DNA from: Roseateles_B flavus
GTDB taxonomy: Bacteria > Pseudomonadota > Gammaproteobacteria > Burkholderiales > Burkholderiaceae_C
Direction: 5' to 3'
Assembly: GCF_039872765.1 (NCBI RefSeq)
Contig: NZ_JBDPZC010000006.1
Span: 1-64,000 of the forward strand
Length of the DNA: 64,000 nucleotides
A program made the position numbers and the translations under genes. Below, piece by piece: positions 26,402 through 35,622 of the stretch (its first letter is position 1; each line of letters opens with the position of its first letter). The notes beneath the pieces were generated by a model, which was not told where the DNA came from, did no database searches, and was given only the letters and a program-made list of their open reading frames with translations.

Positions 26402-27715
26402 ATGACAGCCGAGGTCCAAACGTACGTCCTCGCGGCCGACCGTGACAACACGGTCAAGACCTACGCCTCTGCGCTGCGCCACTTCGAGACCGTTTGGAAC
26501 GGCCTGTTGCCCGCCACCGTCGATACCGTCGCGCGCTATCTTGCCGAGCACGCAACGGTCTACCGCATCAGCACCTTGCGGCTTCATCTGGCCGCGCTGG
26601 CCCGCTGGCACGCCGACAACGGCTTTGCCGATCCGACCCGCTCGCCACTGGTGCACAAGGTGATGCGCGGCATCCGCGCCACACACGCTACCCCGCAGCG
26701 CCGCGCCCGGCCGCTGCAGTTGGAGGTGCTTGAGCGGGTCTCCGACTGGCTTCTCAAGACACAGATTTCCGCTGGCAAGCACGCCCGAAGGACGGAGCAG
26801 CTACGCCGCAGCCGCGACCGCTCGCTGTTGCTGCTGGGCTTCTGGCGCGCCTTTCGGGCCGATGAACTGGCCAATATGAGGATCGAGGAGGTCGAGGCCG
26901 AGCGCGGCAAGGGCCTAACCTGTCGCCCCAGACGCACCAAGACCACCAATGAAGACGAGGACCGCGCCTTCCATTGCCCGGCGCTCTCAAGGCTGTGCCC
27001 GGTGGACGCCTACCTCGATTGGCTGGAGGTCAGCGGACGCAAATCCGGCCCGGTGTTTCCGGGCATCGATCGCTGGGGCAACATCTCCGAGCAGCCCATG
27101 ATGAGTCAGGCGGTGTTGCCGCTGCTGCGGCGCATCCTCAAGGACGCGGGAACACAGGAGGCCGAGAGTTACTCCAGCCACTCGCTGCGTCGCGGCTTCG
27201 CCGGCTGGGCCAGCGCCAACGGCTGGGACCTCAAGGAGCTGATGGAACACGTCGGCTGGCGTGACGTCGGCTCAGCGATGCGCTACATCGACATTCCGCA
27301 GGACGCGATGAAGTCGAAATTCGAGCGAGGCCTGGCCAACAGTACGTCGGCGCCGGAAGATGTGGCGGAGTCCCCCGAACCGACCGCGCCGCAGGCCGGT
27401 GCCGAGGCACCTGCCGCCACCGAGCAGTTTGCTACCGTCCACTTGCGCCTGCTGCTCACCAAGCCCGGTGGCGCTCGGCGCGGCACGGAGCGCGCCTTCA
27501 AGCAGATCGAGTCAGTGCACCTCAAGAAGTTCGCAGCGCGGCAGCTCGACCGAAACGGTAGACGTTTTGAACTTCGGGTGCCTTTTCATGATCGCGATGC
27601 CTTGGACGACATCTTGCTGGACCTGCTCGACGAGCTGTACCGGGTGGCCAGCGCCAACGAATGCATGCTGGAAGCCTCGCTGCACGAGCCCGACACGGAC
27701 AGCAGCTGGGATTGA
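26402..27715 (+). CDS. TnpS-type tyrosine recombinase with C-terminal extension
   Basis: A 437-residue protein. Residues 1 to about 325 are a tyrosine recombinase: a SAM-like N-domain (DRDNTVKTYASALRHFETVW), then the catalytic Arg region (LGFWRAFRADELANMRIEE), the H-x-x-R box (SHSLRRGFAGWA), HVGW and the nucleophile in MRYIDIP. The layout matches TnpS of Tn4651, which resolves transposition cointegrates with TnpT. Residues from about 330 to 437 are an extra domain (FATVHLRLLLTKPGGARRG, FDRDALDDILLDLLDELYR-like) absent from the copy at 56508. It starts 30 bases before the truncated transposase, so it probably belonged to the same Tn3-family element. An upstream in-frame ATG exists at 26297. 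Confidence 0.85.
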   Translation: MTAEVQTYVLAADRDNTVKTYASALRHFETVWNGLLPATVDTVARYLAEHATVYRISTLRLHLAALARWHADNGFADPTRSPLVHKVMRGIRATHATPQRRARPLQLEVLERVSDWLLKTQISAGKHARRTEQLRRSRDRSLLLLGFWRAFRADELANMRIEEVEAERGKGLTCRPRRTKTTNEDEDRAFHCPALSRLCPVDAYLDWLEVSGRKSGPVFPGIDRWGNISEQPMMSQAVLPLLRRILKDAGTQEAESYSSHSLRRGFAGWASANGWDLKELMEHVGWRDVGSAMRYIDIPQDAMKSKFERGLANSTSAPEDVAESPEPTAPQAGAEAPAATEQFATVHLRLLLTKPGGARRGTERAFKQIESVHLKKFAARQLDRNGRRFELRVPFHDRDALDDILLDLLDELYRVASANECMLEASLHEPDTDSSWD

Positions 27716-27745
27716 TCCGGGCGCCCAGGCTGGGGGCGCGGGCGC

Positions 27746-28320
27746 ATGACCCGCCTCAAGGACACCGCCTATCCGGACTTCAAGGCGCAGATTTCGTCCA
27801 GCGACCTGGAGCGGAACTACTCGCCAACCGATGAGGAACTGACGTTCGTCCAGGGCCTGGTGAGCGGGCCTGCGCCACAGACGGCCATGATGGTTCACCT
27901 GAAGATGCTGCAAATCATGGGCCGCATGCTCAAACTGCCCGAGGTACCGCAGCAGGTCCGCGACCACATCGCACGCTGCCTCACGTTTGCGCGCTCGCCG
28001 TCGCTCAAGGAACTGGGGCGGTTCGAGCGTTCGGGAAATCGAGCCCTCAAGATCAAGAAGCTGCGCGAGTTCCTCGACGTCAAACCCTTGGGCGAGAAAG
28101 GGCTTGCCTGGATCAAGCATGTCGCCGAGCAGGCGGCCGAGGTCAAGCACTCGGTCGCAGACATCATCAATGTCATGCTCGAAGAGCTGGTGCGGCACCG
28201 CTACGAGCTGCCGGCCTTCTCGACCTTGGACCGGGCCGCCTACGGTGCCCGGGAACAGAGCAACGAGCAGTACTTCAACTCGATCTCATCGAAGCTGGGG
28301 CCGCGGACCAAGTCCATGAT
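27746..28320 (+). pseudogene. Truncated Tn3-family transposase (N-terminal domain only)
   Basis: The frame starts MTRLKDTAYPDFKAQISSSD and contains DLERNYSPTDEELTFVQGLV and LPEVPQQVRDHIARCLTF, the N-terminal DNA-binding domain (DUF4158) of Tn3-family transposases. Only about 190 of roughly 1000 residues remain. The open frame runs on into the 38-bp inverted repeat at 28321 and stops at 28357, so insertion of the next transposon caused the truncation. The DDE catalytic domain is missing. Confidence 0.85.
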
Positions 28321-28358
28321 GGGGTCGCCTCAGAAAACGGAAAATAAAGCACGCTAAG
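28321..28358. repeat. 38-bp Tn21-subfamily terminal inverted repeat
   Basis: The 38 bases begin GGGGTCGCCTCAGAAAACGG and end AAAATAAAGCACGCTAAG. This is the Tn21/Tn501-type terminal repeat, apart from a C for T in the eighth position of the commonly seen form. It marks the outer end of a transposon carrying the pbr genes, inserted into the Tn3-family tnpA. I found no matching opposite repeat near the other end of the pbr operon; the IS3 element at 34462 stands where it would be expected. Confidence 0.85.
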
Positions 28359-28385
28359 CGAAAGCTCGATCATGCAGTTGGCAGA

Positions 28386-28823
28386 TCACGCCACAGGCGC
28401 ATTTGAGGCGGAAACGGCCTGGCTACAACAATCTGCCAGCCCTTGTAAGATGCCGCATGCTTCTACCTGTCGAGCGCCTGAGCACCTCTCGCGCAAAATG
28501 GCCAAGTGTTTCTTCAACTGTAACAACGCTTCCACGCGGGCCTCTACTTGTTGGATATGGCCATCCAGTAGCGCATTGACCTCGCCGCAATCCTGATTCG
28601 GGTTATCTCGCAGGTCCAGTAATGCCTGGATTTCTCCCAGCGTCATATCGAGCGAACGGCAATGGCGGATGAACTGCAAGCGCTCGACGTGAGCGTCACC
28701 GTATAGCCGGAAGTTGCCGCCGCTGCGCGCTGGCTTTGGCAATAGCCCCTCCTTCTCGTAATAGCGGATGGTGACGATCTCGCACCTTGTCCGCTTGGCA
28801 AGTTCACCAATCCTGATTTCCAT
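28386..28823 (-). CDS. pbrR: MerR-family Pb/Cd-responsive regulator
   Basis: A 145-residue MerR-family protein. The N-terminal winged helix (MEIRIGELAKRTRCEIVTIR, YYEKEGLLPKP) is followed by a dimerisation helix and the metal site: Cys in NQDCGEVNALLDG (about 78) and the pair in VEACGILQGLADCC (about 113 and 122). That spacing defines the CadR/PbrR group, which binds Pb or Cd. It is divergent from pbrA and controls the shared promoter at 28844-28874. Pb versus Cd preference cannot be read directly, but the pbrBC and pbrT neighbours favour lead. Confidence 0.92.
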   Translation of the reverse strand: MEIRIGELAKRTRCEIVTIRYYEKEGLLPKPARSGGNFRLYGDAHVERLQFIRHCRSLDMTLGEIQALLDLRDNPNQDCGEVNALLDGHIQQVEARVEALLQLKKHLAILRERCSGARQVEACGILQGLADCCSQAVSASNAPVA

Positions 28824-28843
28824 ATTTCATCCTCATTTAAAAC

Positions 28844-28874
28844 TTGACTCTATAGTAGCTATAGGGTCTTTAAT
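28844..28874 (+). promoter_or_regulatory. MerR-type pbrA promoter and operator
   Basis: The -35 box TTGACT (28844-28849) and the -10 box TTTAAT (28869-28874) are separated by 19 bp, the long spacer typical of MerR-regulated promoters. The spacer contains the imperfect dyad ACTCTATAG-TAG-CTATAGGGT, close to the PbrR/CadR operator. It lies between the divergent pbrR and pbrA genes. Confidence 0.88.
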
Positions 28875-28907
28875 GCGCAATACAGAAATCAACGTAAAGG
28901 AATTGTC

Positions 28908-31313
28908 ATGAGCGAATGCGGTTCAAAAGGGTGCGGCTGCTCGACCGTGCCGATCAGCCAGCCCCCTGCGCAAGCCCAGCTAACGGCTGAATCGGCCCAA
29001 GCGGTCTACCGCATCGAGAACATGGATTGCCCCACGGAAGAGGCGCTGATCCGAAGCAAGCTGGCCGCGCTGGCGGGCGTGGTCGGGCTTGACTTCAACC
29101 TGATGCAGCGCACCTTGGCCGTGCGGCATGAACTGCCATCGTTGACTCCGGTCGAGCAAGCCTTGAAGGCCATCGGCATGCAGGCCGTGCGCATGGATAA
29201 AGCTTCTGGCGAGCAGACGACCAAGCTGGTCATCGCCAAGATGGATTGTCCAACCGAAGAAGCGCTGATCCGCAACAAGCTTGCCACGGTAGCCGGGGTG
29301 ACCAATCTCGATTTCAACCTGATGCAGCGCACCCTGTCGGTGCGCCATGCTGCCCACACCCTGCCGGAAGTATTGGCCGCGCTGAAATTTCTGAACTTCG
29401 AGGCGCAAGTGCTCAATGCGGAGGAAGCCAACGCCTCACCGGCGATATCGACGCTCGCATCTACCAACTGGGGGCCGCTTGGCATCTCCTTGGCGGCTGC
29501 ATTGGCTGCGGAAGCCGTCTACTGGTTCCACAACGGCAACCATTGGTCGGTCGTCGTTCTGGCGCTCGTCGCCATCTTCGCGGGCGGCCTTCCCACCTAC
29601 AAGAAGGGCTGGATTGCGCTCAAGAACCGCAATCTCAACATGAACGCCCTGATGTCAATAGCCGTCACGGGCGCCATGTTGATCGGTCACTGGCCGGAAG
29701 CAGCGATGGTGATGGTGCTGTTTGCACTCGCTGAAGTGATCGAGGCAAAGTCGCTGGACCGTGCTCGCAACGCCATTCGTGGCCTGCTCGACCTTGCCCC
29801 GGAACAAGCCACGGTGCAGCAGCCGGATGGCTCGTGGCGCGAAGAGGATGCCAAGCAGGTCGCCATCGGCAGCCGGGTTCGGGTCAAGCCGGGTGAGCGT
29901 ATCGCTCTCGATGGCGAAGTGCTGGAAGGACGCTCTACGGTCAACCAAGCGCCGATCACTGGTGAAAGCCTGCCGGTTGAAAAAGCGCCTGGTGATCTGG
30001 TGTTCGCCGCCACCATCAACGAATCCGGCTCGTTTGAGTATCGCGTTACGGCCACGGCCAGCAACTCCACATTGGCCCGCATTATCCACGCGGTGGAAGC
30101 TGCCCAAGGTAGCCGCGCACCCACACAACGCTTTGTCGATCAGTTTGCACGTTGGTACACGCCAATCGTGTTCGGTGTGGCGGTTGCGGTCGCACTGATG
30201 CCCCCGCTATTCATGGGCGCAGCGTGGCTGGACTGGATTTACCGCTCGCTGGTTTTGCTGGTCGTCGCCTGCCCGTGCGCGCTGGTAATCTCCACACCGG
30301 TCAGCATCGTTAGCGGCTTGGCGGCGGCGGCGCGGCACGGCATTCTTATCAAGGGTGGCGTCTATCTGGAAGAAGGCCGCAAGCTGCGCTGGCTGGCACT
30401 GGACAAGACCGGCACGATCACGCACGGCAAACCTGCGCAAACCGATTTCGTCGCGTGGGGCGATGCGTCACCTGCCAGCAGCCGGAGCATTGCCGCCAGT
30501 CTCGCGGCTCGCTCTGACCATCCCGTGTCCAAAGCCATAGCGCAGGCAGCGCATGCCGAAGGGGTTGCGCTACACGATGTTGCCGAGTTCGTTGCACTGC
30601 CCGGTCGTGGCGTGCGAGGCAGCATTGACGGTGTGACCTATCACCTTGGCAACCATCGGATGCTCGAAGAGCTGGGGCATTGTCCACCTGAATTGGAGCA
30701 GCGCATCGCTGCGATGGAGCGCGAAGGCAAAACTGTAGTGATCCTGGTGAGTACAAAGAGTGCGCAAGCCCTGATCGCGGTGGCAGACACCATCAAGGAC
30801 AGCAGCAGGAGCGCTATCGGCGAGCTGCATGCGCTCGGCATCAACACCATGATGCTGACTGGCGACAACCCGCACACCGCGCAGGCAATTGCCACACAAG
30901 CCGGGATTGATCGGGCGCAGGGCAATTTGCTGCCAGAGGACAAACTGCGCGAGGTCGAACAACTGGCGCAGACTGGCAAGGTCGGCATGGTCGGCGACGG
31001 TATCAACGATGCCCCGGCGTTGGCACGTGCTGACATCGGTTTTGCAATGGGGGCCGCTGGCACCGACACGGCCATTGAGACGGCGGACGTCGCCCTGATG
31101 GATGATGACCTGCGCAAGATTCCAACTTTTGTGCGCCTGTCACGTGCGACGGCTCAGGTACTGATGCAAAACATCGTGCTGGCACTGGGCATTAAAGCGG
31201 TGTTTCTCGTGCTAACTTTTACCGGTCACGCGACCATGTGGATGGCCGTGTTTGCCGACATGGGAGCCAGCTTGCTTGTCGTGGGCAATGGCTTGAGGCT
31301 GTTGCGCCGATGA
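28908..31313 (+). CDS. pbrA: Pb/Cd/Zn P-type ATPase
   Basis: An 801-residue P1B-2 ATPase exporting Pb, Cd and Zn to the periplasm. The N-terminus has a Cys-rich start (SECGSKGCGCS) and two tandem metal-domain repeats in which the usual CxxC is replaced by MDCPTEEALIR (about residues 40-110 and 112-180). Later come CPCALVISTP in the transport helix (455-457), DKTGTITHG at the phosphorylation site (499), SDHPVS and GDGINDAPA. It is the first gene after the PbrR promoter and overlaps pbrBC by four bases (ATGA). Confidence 0.93.
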   Translation: MSECGSKGCGCSTVPISQPPAQAQLTAESAQAVYRIENMDCPTEEALIRSKLAALAGVVGLDFNLMQRTLAVRHELPSLTPVEQALKAIGMQAVRMDKASGEQTTKLVIAKMDCPTEEALIRNKLATVAGVTNLDFNLMQRTLSVRHAAHTLPEVLAALKFLNFEAQVLNAEEANASPAISTLASTNWGPLGISLAAALAAEAVYWFHNGNHWSVVVLALVAIFAGGLPTYKKGWIALKNRNLNMNALMSIAVTGAMLIGHWPEAAMVMVLFALAEVIEAKSLDRARNAIRGLLDLAPEQATVQQPDGSWREEDAKQVAIGSRVRVKPGERIALDGEVLEGRSTVNQAPITGESLPVEKAPGDLVFAATINESGSFEYRVTATASNSTLARIIHAVEAAQGSRAPTQRFVDQFARWYTPIVFGVAVAVALMPPLFMGAAWLDWIYRSLVLLVVACPCALVISTPVSIVSGLAAAARHGILIKGGVYLEEGRKLRWLALDKTGTITHGKPAQTDFVAWGDASPASSRSIAASLAARSDHPVSKAIAQAAHAEGVALHDVAEFVALPGRGVRGSIDGVTYHLGNHRMLEELGHCPPELEQRIAAMEREGKTVVILVSTKSAQALIAVADTIKDSSRSAIGELHALGINTMMLTGDNPHTAQAIATQAGIDRAQGNLLPEDKLREVEQLAQTGKVGMVGDGINDAPALARADIGFAMGAAGTDTAIETADVALMDDDLRKIPTFVRLSRATAQVLMQNIVLALGIKAVFLVLTFTGHATMWMAVFADMGASLLVVGNGLRLLRR

Positions 31314-32398
31314 ACTGGAAATTCATTCTCTATGACTGGTATGGTCTGAACGTCGCGTTGTTCCAGGTCATCAATGCGGGGACGCCTGCCACGCTGGGGC
31401 CGCTGGCGTGGTTCTTCAGCCTCGTGGGCAATTACTGGACAGCGCCCTTGACGCTGCTGGGTCTGGGGTGGTGGTCGAAGTCAGCAACCAATTCAGCCCG
31501 CGCTGATGCAGTTTGGCATCGGCTCATTGTTTTTGGCACCGCCTTCCTGCTGGCCTTGCTGGCCGCCACTGTCTTGAAGCTGTGGCTCGACTTCCCACGT
31601 CCGCCTGCCGTTTTCGGCGAGTTAGTGCGCATCGGTGAGCATGAGCGGCACTACAGCCTGCCCAGTGGGCATGCTACCTATTCGGCGTTAGTTATCGGCG
31701 CGCTTTGGCCTTTGATGGGTCGCCGTGGCCGCGTCGGTTTGGTGCTTTATGCCGTCTTGGTCGGATGGTCGCGCATTGCTGCTGGAATGCACTTCCCGGC
31801 TGATGTGCTGGCGGGCTGGTGTCTAGGATTGGGCAGCACCGTTCTTGCCGGACGGCTGATACCGCTTGTCGCTCCCACGTGGCAGACGGCTCGCCACACG
31901 TCGGCCTCGGTCTGGTACGTGGTGGCCGTTTGCGCCTTCATGGCCGACCAGTTCGCCAAGCTCGCCATCGTCCGCACGTATGCCTATGGCGAACAGGTCG
32001 AAGTCACGCCGTTCTTCAATTTCGTCCATGTACTGAATCCGGGGGCCGCGTTCAGCTTTCTGGCAGGTGCGGGCGGTTGGCAACGCTACTTCTTCATCGC
32101 TCTTGGTTTGGCAGTCTCGGCTTGGCTGGCACGCATGCTGAAACAGCGGTTGCCAAGCCTTGAAGCACTGGGATACAGCCTGATTCTCGGCGGGGCGCTT
32201 GGAAACGTCGCGGATCGCCTATTGCGCGGGCAGGTCGTGGACTTTCTCGACTTCCATTGGCGGCACTCGCACTGGCCTGCCTTCAATCTCGCTGATGTTG
32301 CCATCACCTCAGGGGCGGTCTTGCTCATCATAAACGGGCTGATCCAAGGCAGGGCGGTGGACGCAAAGCCAATTGAGAACTATAATCATTTGCAATAA
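31310..32398 (+). CDS. pbrBC: Fused undecaprenyl-pyrophosphate phosphatase and signal peptidase II
   Basis: A 362-residue membrane protein with two domains. Residues 1 to about 195 form a PAP2 phosphatase (LKLWLDFPRPP, SLPSGHATYSALV, SRIAAGMHFPADVLAG), as in PbrB, which releases phosphate thought to precipitate Pb in the periplasm. Residues about 205-350 form a lipoprotein signal peptidase (ADQFAKLAIV, LNPGAAFSFL, catalytic Asp in NVADRLLRGQVVDFLDF), as in PbrC. Fused PbrBC forms are known in several pbr operons. The start ATG overlaps the pbrA stop. Confidence 0.92.
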   Translation: MNWKFILYDWYGLNVALFQVINAGTPATLGPLAWFFSLVGNYWTAPLTLLGLGWWSKSATNSARADAVWHRLIVFGTAFLLALLAATVLKLWLDFPRPPAVFGELVRIGEHERHYSLPSGHATYSALVIGALWPLMGRRGRVGLVLYAVLVGWSRIAAGMHFPADVLAGWCLGLGSTVLAGRLIPLVAPTWQTARHTSASVWYVVAVCAFMADQFAKLAIVRTYAYGEQVEVTPFFNFVHVLNPGAAFSFLAGAGGWQRYFFIALGLAVSAWLARMLKQRLPSLEALGYSLILGGALGNVADRLLRGQVVDFLDFHWRHSHWPAFNLADVAITSGAVLLIINGLIQGRAVDAKPIENYNHLQ

Positions 32399-32417
32399 AT
32401 TATTCTGACACTCTCCT

Positions 32418-34364
32418 ATGCCTTGCCGAACACCTTATCGCTGGTTGATGGCGCTGTTGCTCGCGACTTATGCGCTTATCAGCGGGCCAGCACTCGCAGC
32501 CGACAGCACCGAAACCAAAGCCAAGCAAATTTGGCAGCTTCTGGACTATGTGGCTGTCGATTACGGCGGTGCCGTAGCCAATGGCACGGTGCTGAAGGCG
32601 TCGGAATATGCAGAGATGCAGGAGTTCGTCGCCACCGCCGAGCGTCAATTGGGCGAGCTACCAAGTAAGACCGACAAGGCGCGCTTGCTGCAACAAGCTA
32701 CGGAGCTTCGCCGCGCAGTAGCGAATAAAGCTGATCCAGCCATCGTGGCGCAACTGGCGCATGCGCTATCCAGCGCCGTGCAAAAAGCGTATCCATTCCC
32801 GGTGGCCCCAGCCGCCGTACCGGACTTGGCCCGGGGTGCGCAGTTGTTTCAGGCGCAATGCGCGGCCTGTCATGGCATGCAAGGGCACGGTGATGGCCCC
32901 TTGGCTACCTCCCTGAACCCCAAACCAACCGCGCTGGCCGAGCACTTGCGGGCGCGGGAGCGCAGCTTGTTCGCACTACATCAGATCATCAGCAACGGCG
33001 TCCCAGGGACTGCCATGCAAGGCTTTGGCTCATTATCGGACGAGGATCGCTGGGCGCTGGCATTCTTTGTCGGTACGTTGCCCTATGTACAGAGCGACAA
33101 GACCGCAGGGGCAAAGCTTTGGCAAACGAATGGGCAAGCCCGTCAAACGGTTGCCAATCTGGAAGCATTGACGCAAACCTCCGAGCATGTCTTGGCGGAC
33201 AAGCTGGATGAACCCTCAGCTAAAGCGCTGACCGCATATCTTCGCGCTAACCCGAGTGCGTTGGACGCAAACAAGCCGAAAGGCACGGCAATAGCCAAGG
33301 CCAAGCTTGGCGAGAGCGTGGTTGCATTGCAAAACGGGGATCGTGCGACCGCAGCCAAGTTGGCCTTGTCCGCTTACCTTGATGGTTTCGAGCCCGTTGA
33401 ACCGGCGCTCGCCACCCGCAACCGCCCGTTGTTCGAGCAGATCGAAGCTGCAATGGTGTCCTACCGAGCATTGGTGGCAAACGGTACTGCCGCCGACGTG
33501 CAGGCTGCGCACCAACGGTTACATGGCTTGCTCGATGAGGCAGACAAAGTTCTTGCCCCTTCGGAGAACGATGCCGTCGCGGCCTTTATCGGGGCATTGA
33601 CTATTTTGCTGCGGGAGGGCTTAGAAGCGTTGCTAGTAGTCGTCGCCATGCTGGCATTTCTCAAGAAGGCCGAACGCCGGGATGTCGCGGTCTATGTGCA
33701 TGCAGGATGGATGGCCGCACTGGCGGCAGGTGGCATCACTTGGGGCGTGGCGACCTATCTGGTCGGCGTCAGCGGTGCGAGCCGGGAATTGACGGAAGGC
33801 TTTTCTTCACTGTTTGCGGCTGTGGTCCTGCTCGGCGTCGGAATGTGGATGCACCAAAAGAGCGTCGCCGGTCGCTGGCAGATTTACCTCAAGGAAAAGC
33901 TATCCTCGGCCCTCAACAAGCGCACGGCGTGGTTCTTGTTCTCGCTGGCATTCGTCGCGGTGTACCGCGAGGTGTTTGAGACGGTACTGTTCTACGCCGC
34001 CCTTTGGACAGAGGGTAATGGATGGCCTCTGCTCGCTGGCCTGAGTACGGGCATGGCGCTTTTGGCGTTGCTTGCAGTGTTACTGCTGCGCACCAGTGCG
34101 CGATTGCCGATCGGGCAGTTTTTTGCGGCGAGTTCCATGCTGGTAGCAGTGCTCGCGGTGATCCTGGCTGGCAAGGGCATTGCGGGTCTGCAAGAGGCCG
34201 GACTCCTGCATACCAGTCCGATTGCAATCCCTCGGATTGATTTGCTTGGTATCTATCCGTCGTGGCAAACGGTCCTAGCGCAGTTTGTCGTTCTGCTCAC
34301 CACTGTGGTGGCTTTCACTATCAATTTGCGTTCGACGCGGCAGAGGGCAACGCGGCGAAGCTGA
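32418..34364 (+). CDS. pbrT: FTR1-family permease with cytochrome c domain (PbrT)
   Basis: A 648-residue protein: signal peptide (to about residue 28), a c-type cytochrome domain with the haem motif CAACHG (about 147-151), a helical linker, then an FTR1 iron-permease domain with seven membrane segments. The two acidic metal motifs are LREGLEALLVV (about 398) and YREVFETVLFY (about 516), of the R-E-x-x-E type. PbrT is described as a Pb uptake protein in Cupriavidus pbr operons. It follows pbrBC by 19 bases. The next element is the IS3 insertion, about 100 bases downstream. Confidence 0.92.
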   Translation: MPCRTPYRWLMALLLATYALISGPALAADSTETKAKQIWQLLDYVAVDYGGAVANGTVLKASEYAEMQEFVATAERQLGELPSKTDKARLLQQATELRRAVANKADPAIVAQLAHALSSAVQKAYPFPVAPAAVPDLARGAQLFQAQCAACHGMQGHGDGPLATSLNPKPTALAEHLRARERSLFALHQIISNGVPGTAMQGFGSLSDEDRWALAFFVGTLPYVQSDKTAGAKLWQTNGQARQTVANLEALTQTSEHVLADKLDEPSAKALTAYLRANPSALDANKPKGTAIAKAKLGESVVALQNGDRATAAKLALSAYLDGFEPVEPALATRNRPLFEQIEAAMVSYRALVANGTAADVQAAHQRLHGLLDEADKVLAPSENDAVAAFIGALTILLREGLEALLVVVAMLAFLKKAERRDVAVYVHAGWMAALAAGGITWGVATYLVGVSGASRELTEGFSSLFAAVVLLGVGMWMHQKSVAGRWQIYLKEKLSSALNKRTAWFLFSLAFVAVYREVFETVLFYAALWTEGNGWPLLAGLSTGMALLALLAVLLLRTSARLPIGQFFAASSMLVAVLAVILAGKGIAGLQEAGLLHTSPIAIPRIDLLGIYPSWQTVLAQFVVLLTTVVAFTINLRSTRQRATRRS

Positions 34365-34489
34365 TTCAAGGCGCTTGCCTATCTCGCAAACAGTGTCAGT
34401 TTGAGCTATACCCTAACGCAACGTCAGGGAGAGACTGGAATCACGTCAGGATAGAGTCCAATGTATTGACCCAGCAAATCCTGCTCAGG

Positions 34490-35311
34490 TCATGCCGCTA
34501 ATGCAAATGCCTCAGCGGGTGTTCTCATGTTCAGCGCCTGATGCGGACGCCGGTGGTTGTAGAAGTGGATCCAGTCCCCGATGAGGCGACTGGCATGCTG
34601 CAGCGATTCGAACCGGTGCCGATGCACGCACTGCTCCTTGAGCGTGCGGATCACCCGCTCGACCAGGCCGTTCTGCTCCGGGCTGTGCGGCGTGATGAAT
34701 TCCTGGCGCAGGCCGTAGCTCCGAACCAGGGCCGTGAAGCTGCGGCTGGTGAAGACCAGCCCGTTGTCCGAACGCAGCAGGAACGGCTCCGGCACGCGGC
34801 CCAGCGTGCCGAAGCGCGCGATCAGGGCCTGCTCCAGCGCTGACTCCGCTGTCTTGGACTTCCCACTGCGCGACAGGTGCCAGCCCAGCAATTCGCGGCT
34901 GTGGCAGTCGATGACCAGCGCCATCGTCGTCCAGCCATCGCGCCCTGCCCAGACCCGGCACATGTCCGTAGCCCATCGCTCGTTGGGCGCCTTGGCCACC
35001 GAGGGCAGCGACTGGATCCGAGGCCTGAAGCCCACTGGGCGCTTGCGCACCTGCCAGCCCCGAAGCTGGAAGATGCGCTGCACCGTGTTCTTGTTGAAGC
35101 CCAGCAGGTGCGCCACCGTCCGATACCCAAACGACGGGTTCTCCTCGATCATGGCCTTGATCGGCGCAACGAAGCGCTCCTGCAGCGTCGGCGCGGCCTT
35201 CACCGGCCGGTAGTACACGCTGCGCCTGGGCACATCGAACCAACGGCACAGCTTGCTGATCGAGACGGTGATGCCGTCGGCTTGCAGTCCCTGGCGGATC
35301 GTCTCGATCAC
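34490..35311 (-). CDS. IS3-family transposase OrfB
   Basis: A 273-residue transposase with the HTH_21 N-terminal region (DGITVSISKLCRWFDVPRRS) and the retroviral-integrase DDE core: Asp in ERWATDMCRVWAG, Asp in LLRSDNGLVFTSR and Glu in HSPEQNGLVERVIRTLKEQ. The end FYNHRRPHQALNMRTPAEAF is typical. The start overlaps the orfA stop, as usual in IS3 elements, where a frameshift can make the fused OrfAB. Confidence 0.92.
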   Translation of the reverse strand: MIETIRQGLQADGITVSISKLCRWFDVPRRSVYYRPVKAAPTLQERFVAPIKAMIEENPSFGYRTVAHLLGFNKNTVQRIFQLRGWQVRKRPVGFRPRIQSLPSVAKAPNERWATDMCRVWAGRDGWTTMALVIDCHSRELLGWHLSRSGKSKTAESALEQALIARFGTLGRVPEPFLLRSDNGLVFTSRSFTALVRSYGLRQEFITPHSPEQNGLVERVIRTLKEQCVHRHRFESLQHASRLIGDWIHFYNHRRPHQALNMRTPAEAFALAA

Positions 35312-35622
35312 TTCTCGTCCTCGCCCAGCAGGGACTGCAATTTTTTTCTGGCGCGCAGCTCCAGCATCGCTTCGCCGTAGGCCTCCTGGAGTTCCTTCAG
35401 CTGGCGCTCGTACTGCTCGCGCACGTCCTGCGGGTTGGCCTTCAGGGCGTTCTCCATGCCCCGGCGGCCATCCTCCATCCAGCTCTCGATCTCCGAGGGC
35501 GGCAGGTCATAGGTCCTGCTCGCCTCCGACACGCTGGTCTTGCCCTGGATGATTTCCAGGACCAATGCCGTCTTGCGCTTCGCGGTCCAGCGCTTGATCT
35601 CTTCGTCCATCAACGTACTCAT
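35308..35622 (-). CDS. IS3-family transposase OrfA
   Basis: A 104-residue OrfA with a helix-turn-helix of the DUF1153-like type (EEIKRWTAKRKTALVLEIIQ, GKTSVSEASRTYDLPPSEIE) followed by a leucine-zipper-like helix (REQYERQLKELQEAYGEAML). It recognises the IS ends together with OrfB. Only 24 bases separate its start from the right inverted repeat. Confidence 0.9.
   Translation of the reverse strand: MSTLMDEEIKRWTAKRKTALVLEIIQGKTSVSEASRTYDLPPSEIESWMEDGRRGMENALKANPQDVREQYERQLKELQEAYGEAMLELRARKKLQSLLGEDEK

Noticed and set aside
34365..34461. Right-hand Tn21-type repeat of the pbr transposon
   Set aside because: I looked for the reverse complement of the 28321 repeat (CTTAGCGTGC...) near and after the IS element and did not find it.
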